A DNA stretch of 5,830 nucleotides, from NCBI GenBank assembly GCA_029007575.1, contig JAQXIB010000197.1, forward strand, positions 1 through 5,830, given 5' to 3'. The notes beneath the pieces were generated by a model, which had not been told where the DNA came from, made no database searches, and was given only the letters and a program-made list of their open reading frames with translations. The DNA is from Clostridiales bacterium (lineage in GTDB: Bacteria > Bacillota > Clostridia > Oscillospirales > Ruminococcaceae). The position numbers and the translations under genes are program-made. Shown one piece after another: positions 4,126 to 5,830 of this stretch (positions within the stretch are counted from its first letter, which is position 1; the number at the start of each line of letters is the position of its first letter).

Positions 4126-4746
4126 TTATTTTTCAATAATCACGATCAAATCTCCGTTTTTTACGGTGATACTACTGTTTTTTTGTAAAAATTCATTGCT
4201 GACTCCCAAGGCGTAATCATTGCTGATAACCGCGTCCTTCAAAGGATATTTCAAACCCTGCAAAGTAACTCCGTTAGATTTTTCCGAAAAGGAAATGACA
4301 GAAATTTTACCCGTTCGGGATGCATCAAAATGCAATGCAGCATTACTGACCGCATAAACCTCGCTTTTTTCGTCCCGCAAAACAGCCGGAATATTCCGCT
4401 TGGCAAGGTAAACCAAAATCTGTATGTTTGCCAAGGTATGCCCTAAGCTTCCGCCGAGACAGCCATAAAGAACAAACCGATCACAACCCAAGGATAACCC
4501 TTTCTTGACCGCTATAAAAGTGTCGGTATCATCCTTTTCCGGCTTGTAATACTCCTTGTCGATATCGTCCGGAAGCGTTCCCTGAAAGGAATCCATGTCT
4601 CCGATAAAAAGCTGAGGTTTTATGCCCAAGTGCTTTAAGTGCCGCCATCCGCCGTCTGCGGATATAACAAAATCCTCTGCGGAGATTGGTTGTATAAAAG
4701 AATAATCCGAAATTTCGGCATTTCCGAATATGATACAAGTTTTCAT
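4126..4746 (-). CDS. thiN: Thiamine pyrophosphokinase
   Basis: Transfers pyrophosphate from ATP to thiamine, giving thiamine diphosphate in the cytoplasm. The protein is 206 aa, normal for the bacterial family. The N-terminal catalytic domain shows ISADGGWRHL (28–37), the metal-binding GDMDS (49–53) and EKDDTDT (70–76). The C-terminal beta-sandwich substrate domain shows GLKYPL, then LGVSNEF, then NGDLIVIIEK at the end. One oddity is the usual GGRxDHxLAN motif, which reads GGSLGHTLAN (98–107), so the conserved Arg and Asp are Ser and Gly. Activity should hold only if that site tolerates the change. Start: the ATG at 4746 has GGAAAG 5 nt upstream, while the in-frame GTG at 4752 overlaps that site. 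It follows rsgA by 18 nt, as in Firmicute rsgA–(rpe)–thiN clusters. No TPP riboswitch precedes it. Confidence 0.92.
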   Translation of the reverse strand: MKTCIIFGNAEISDYSFIQPISAEDFVISADGGWRHLKHLGIKPQLFIGDMDSFQGTLPDDIDKEYYKPEKDDTDTFIAVKKGLSLGCDRFVLYGCLGGSLGHTLANIQILVYLAKRNIPAVLRDEKSEVYAVSNAALHFDASRTGKISVISFSEKSNGVTLQGLKYPLKDAVISNDYALGVSNEFLQKNSSITVKNGDLIVIIEK

Positions 4747-4764
4747 ACGCACTTTCCGATTCCG

Positions 4765-5670
4765 TTACTTTGTATTTTTAGAAGAATATTCCCACTCTTT
4801 TAGCTTTTTAGCATCTTCATACATACTAAGATAGCTTTCATGACGGCTTTGTTGAATATTTCCCTCTCGGAGCGCTTCCAGAACAGCGCATCCCTTTTCG
4901 GCTGTGTGGGAGCAGCCATGAAACTGACATTTGCCCAGATATGGCTCAAACTCACGAAAACAATATTGCAGATCATCTTTGAAAATGATTTCATACCGAT
5001 CCATATCCATGGCGGAAAATCCGGGTGTGTCAGCCACATACCCCCCGTTATCCAGCTTAAATAATTCCACCTGTCTTGTTGTATGCCGCCCTCTGCCCAA
5101 TTTTTTACTGATGTCTGACGTTTCCAATGACAGCCTCGGATCAATATTGTTGAGCAGAGTGGACTTCCCGACTCCCGAATTGCCGGTAAACGCGCTGATC
5201 TTTCCAGCCAGCAACTTTTTTACCGGTTTGGCTGTCTCAGGATCATGAGCGGATACCAAAAAAGTCCGGAATCCTGCCGAAGTGTAGCAGTGATACAATG
5301 ACTCTCCGGATTGCATATCGGTCTTTGTGAGGACAATTACCGGCTCTATTTTTTTATACTCGGCAATCGCGATCAGCTTGTCCAACACCAAAGTATTCGG
5401 ATAAGGATCGCAGATCGATACCACAAAAATAAGCTGATCTAAATTGCTCACCGGCGGACGTCTCAATTGATTTTTTCGGGGCAGAATTTCGTTGATCACG
5501 CCTTTTCCATCCTCCGTTCTCTCGATCAGCACCCGATCTCCGACCAGAGGTGAAACGTCCTTATTCCGAAAAATGCCGCGCGCTTTGCATTCTACCACGC
5601 CGTCATCGGTTTCGACATAATAAAATCCGCCGATTCCTTTCAGCAGTAAGCCCTGTATATCCTCCTGCAA
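4765..5670 (-). CDS. rsgA: Ribosome small-subunit-dependent GTPase RsgA (CpgA/YloQ)
   Basis: A circularly permuted GTPase of 301 aa that checks late 30S subunit maturation. An N-terminal OB-fold spans about 1–65 (QGLLLKGIGGFYYVE, then PLVGDRV). The GTPase motifs come in permuted order: G4 TKTD (115–118), G5 VSAH (139–142), G1 GNSGVGKST (163–171), the switch RHTTRQ (195–200) and G3 DTPGF (214–218). The C-terminal zinc knuckle is C248-x4-C253-x-H255-x5-C261. All key residues are intact. Start: TTG at 5670 with AAGGAG (5679–5684) 8 nt upstream places M1 next to the conserved QGLLLKGIGG. Longer ATG starts at 5718 or 5733 would translate the ribosome site itself (HFRKGARA) and are unlikely. It is the first gene of the minus-strand cluster, with thiN 18 nt downstream. 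The usual neighbour rpe is missing. Confidence 0.95.
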   Translation of the reverse strand: MQEDIQGLLLKGIGGFYYVETDDGVVECKARGIFRNKDVSPLVGDRVLIERTEDGKGVINEILPRKNQLRRPPVSNLDQLIFVVSICDPYPNTLVLDKLIAIAEYKKIEPVIVLTKTDMQSGESLYHCYTSAGFRTFLVSAHDPETAKPVKKLLAGKISAFTGNSGVGKSTLLNNIDPRLSLETSDISKKLGRGRHTTRQVELFKLDNGGYVADTPGFSAMDMDRYEIIFKDDLQYCFREFEPYLGKCQFHGCSHTAEKGCAVLEALREGNIQQSRHESYLSMYEDAKKLKEWEYSSKNTK

Positions 5671-5731
5671 CGCTCTTGCTCCTTTCCGAAAATGGTTAAT
5701 GCTCACTGAACAATTCATAAACAACGATAAC

Positions 5732-5759
5732 AACGCCCAACCTACCGGATGGGCGTTTT
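5732..5759. terminator. Terminator-like hairpin upstream of rsgA
   Basis: AACGCCCA (5732–5739) and TGGGCGTT (5750–5757) form an 8-bp stem with a 10-nt loop. On the plus strand it is followed by TT, and on the minus strand by GTTGTTATCGTTGTTT. The minus-strand reading would end a transcript arriving from beyond the right edge and leave rsgA to its own promoter. I could not find a convincing promoter for rsgA: TTGTTT (5724–5719) followed by CATTAA (5701–5696) is weak. Confidence 0.6.
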
Positions 5760-5830
5760 AGACTGTCAAAAAATTAATATTTGTCACGGAGGCGGACATG
5801 TGCCGCCGTCTTGCCATGCAAGACGATGGG
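5760..5830. other. Unresolved right edge with two small hairpins
   Basis: GGCGG (5791–5795) pairs with CCGCC (5803–5807), and CGTCTTG (5807–5813) pairs with CAAGACG (5819–5825). On the plus strand, GGAGG (5788–5792) stands 5 nt before an ATG at 5798 whose frame stays open to the edge (MCRRLAMQDDG). On the minus strand one frame enters from the edge and reads to TAA at 5774–5776 (PIVLHGKTAAHVRLRDKY), just before the terminator. These readings exclude one another, or the stretch may be structured RNA. The window is too short to decide. Confidence 0.3.

Noticed and set aside
4747..4800. TPP riboswitch controlling thiN
   Set aside because: Only 18 nt separate rsgA from thiN, and no THI-box-like sequence is visible upstream, so thiN seems to depend on the rsgA transcript.
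1..5830. CRISPR arrays, tRNA or rRNA genes, transposase or integrase genes, defence systems
   Set aside because: No spaced direct repeats, no cloverleaf with a T-loop signature and no transposase or recombinase motifs were seen. All long frames are housekeeping or sporulation genes.

Overview
The window suggests a spore-forming, low-to-mid-GC Firmicute of the class Clostridia. An Oscillospirales/Ruminococcaceae-like lineage is my best guess, from family resemblance rather than any search. It carries two sporulation genes (ylbJ and a hidden spoVM), strong Shine-Dalgarno sequences, clostridial-type pyrB, a DUF1540 cysteine-rich protein and the Firmicute block rsgA–thiN–spoVM.

Layout. Two gene groups converge. 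The plus-strand group (about 1–3720) holds ylbJ, a 71-aa four-cysteine protein translationally coupled to it, possibly a 21-codon membrane peptide, and an intrinsic terminator. A new promoter then serves pyrB, whose product carries a zinc-binding tail resembling the C-terminal half of PyrI. After a long nested inverted repeat comes trxA (thioredoxin). Two dyad-symmetric elements follow, and then a tandem DUF1540 protein with 13 cysteines in 105 residues. A perfect 20-bp hairpin at 3671–3717 closes this group and probably also terminates the opposing one.

The minus-strand group (read from 5830 down to 3720) starts behind a terminator-like hairpin at 5732–5759. It runs rsgA (ribosome-assembly GTPase, TTG start), thiN (thiamine pyrophosphokinase, 18 nt further on), a perfect TATAAT box, a 56-aa two-helix membrane protein, and spoVM (27 aa). 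The last two genes are too short for ordinary ORF cut-offs and were read directly from the bases. The order matches the B. subtilis cpgA–rpe–thiN–spoVM block, but rpe is absent and a small membrane gene is inserted.

How the parts work together. The minus-strand block joins a 30S maturation factor, thiamine diphosphate synthesis and the peptide that anchors the spore-coat basement layer to the forespore membrane. This is conserved neighbourhood rather than one pathway. The plus-strand genes are functionally mixed (sporulation membrane protein, pyrimidine synthesis, thiol-disulfide exchange), but four of the five main products are thiol- or zinc-site proteins.

I do not see an obviously new defence or mobile system. 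The points most worth a second look are the PyrB zinc tail, the overlapping upstream ORF and hairpin at the pyrB start, the 92-nt nested palindrome, the two unreported microproteins, and the altered active-site motif in ThiN. The last 70 bases at the right edge remain unresolved.
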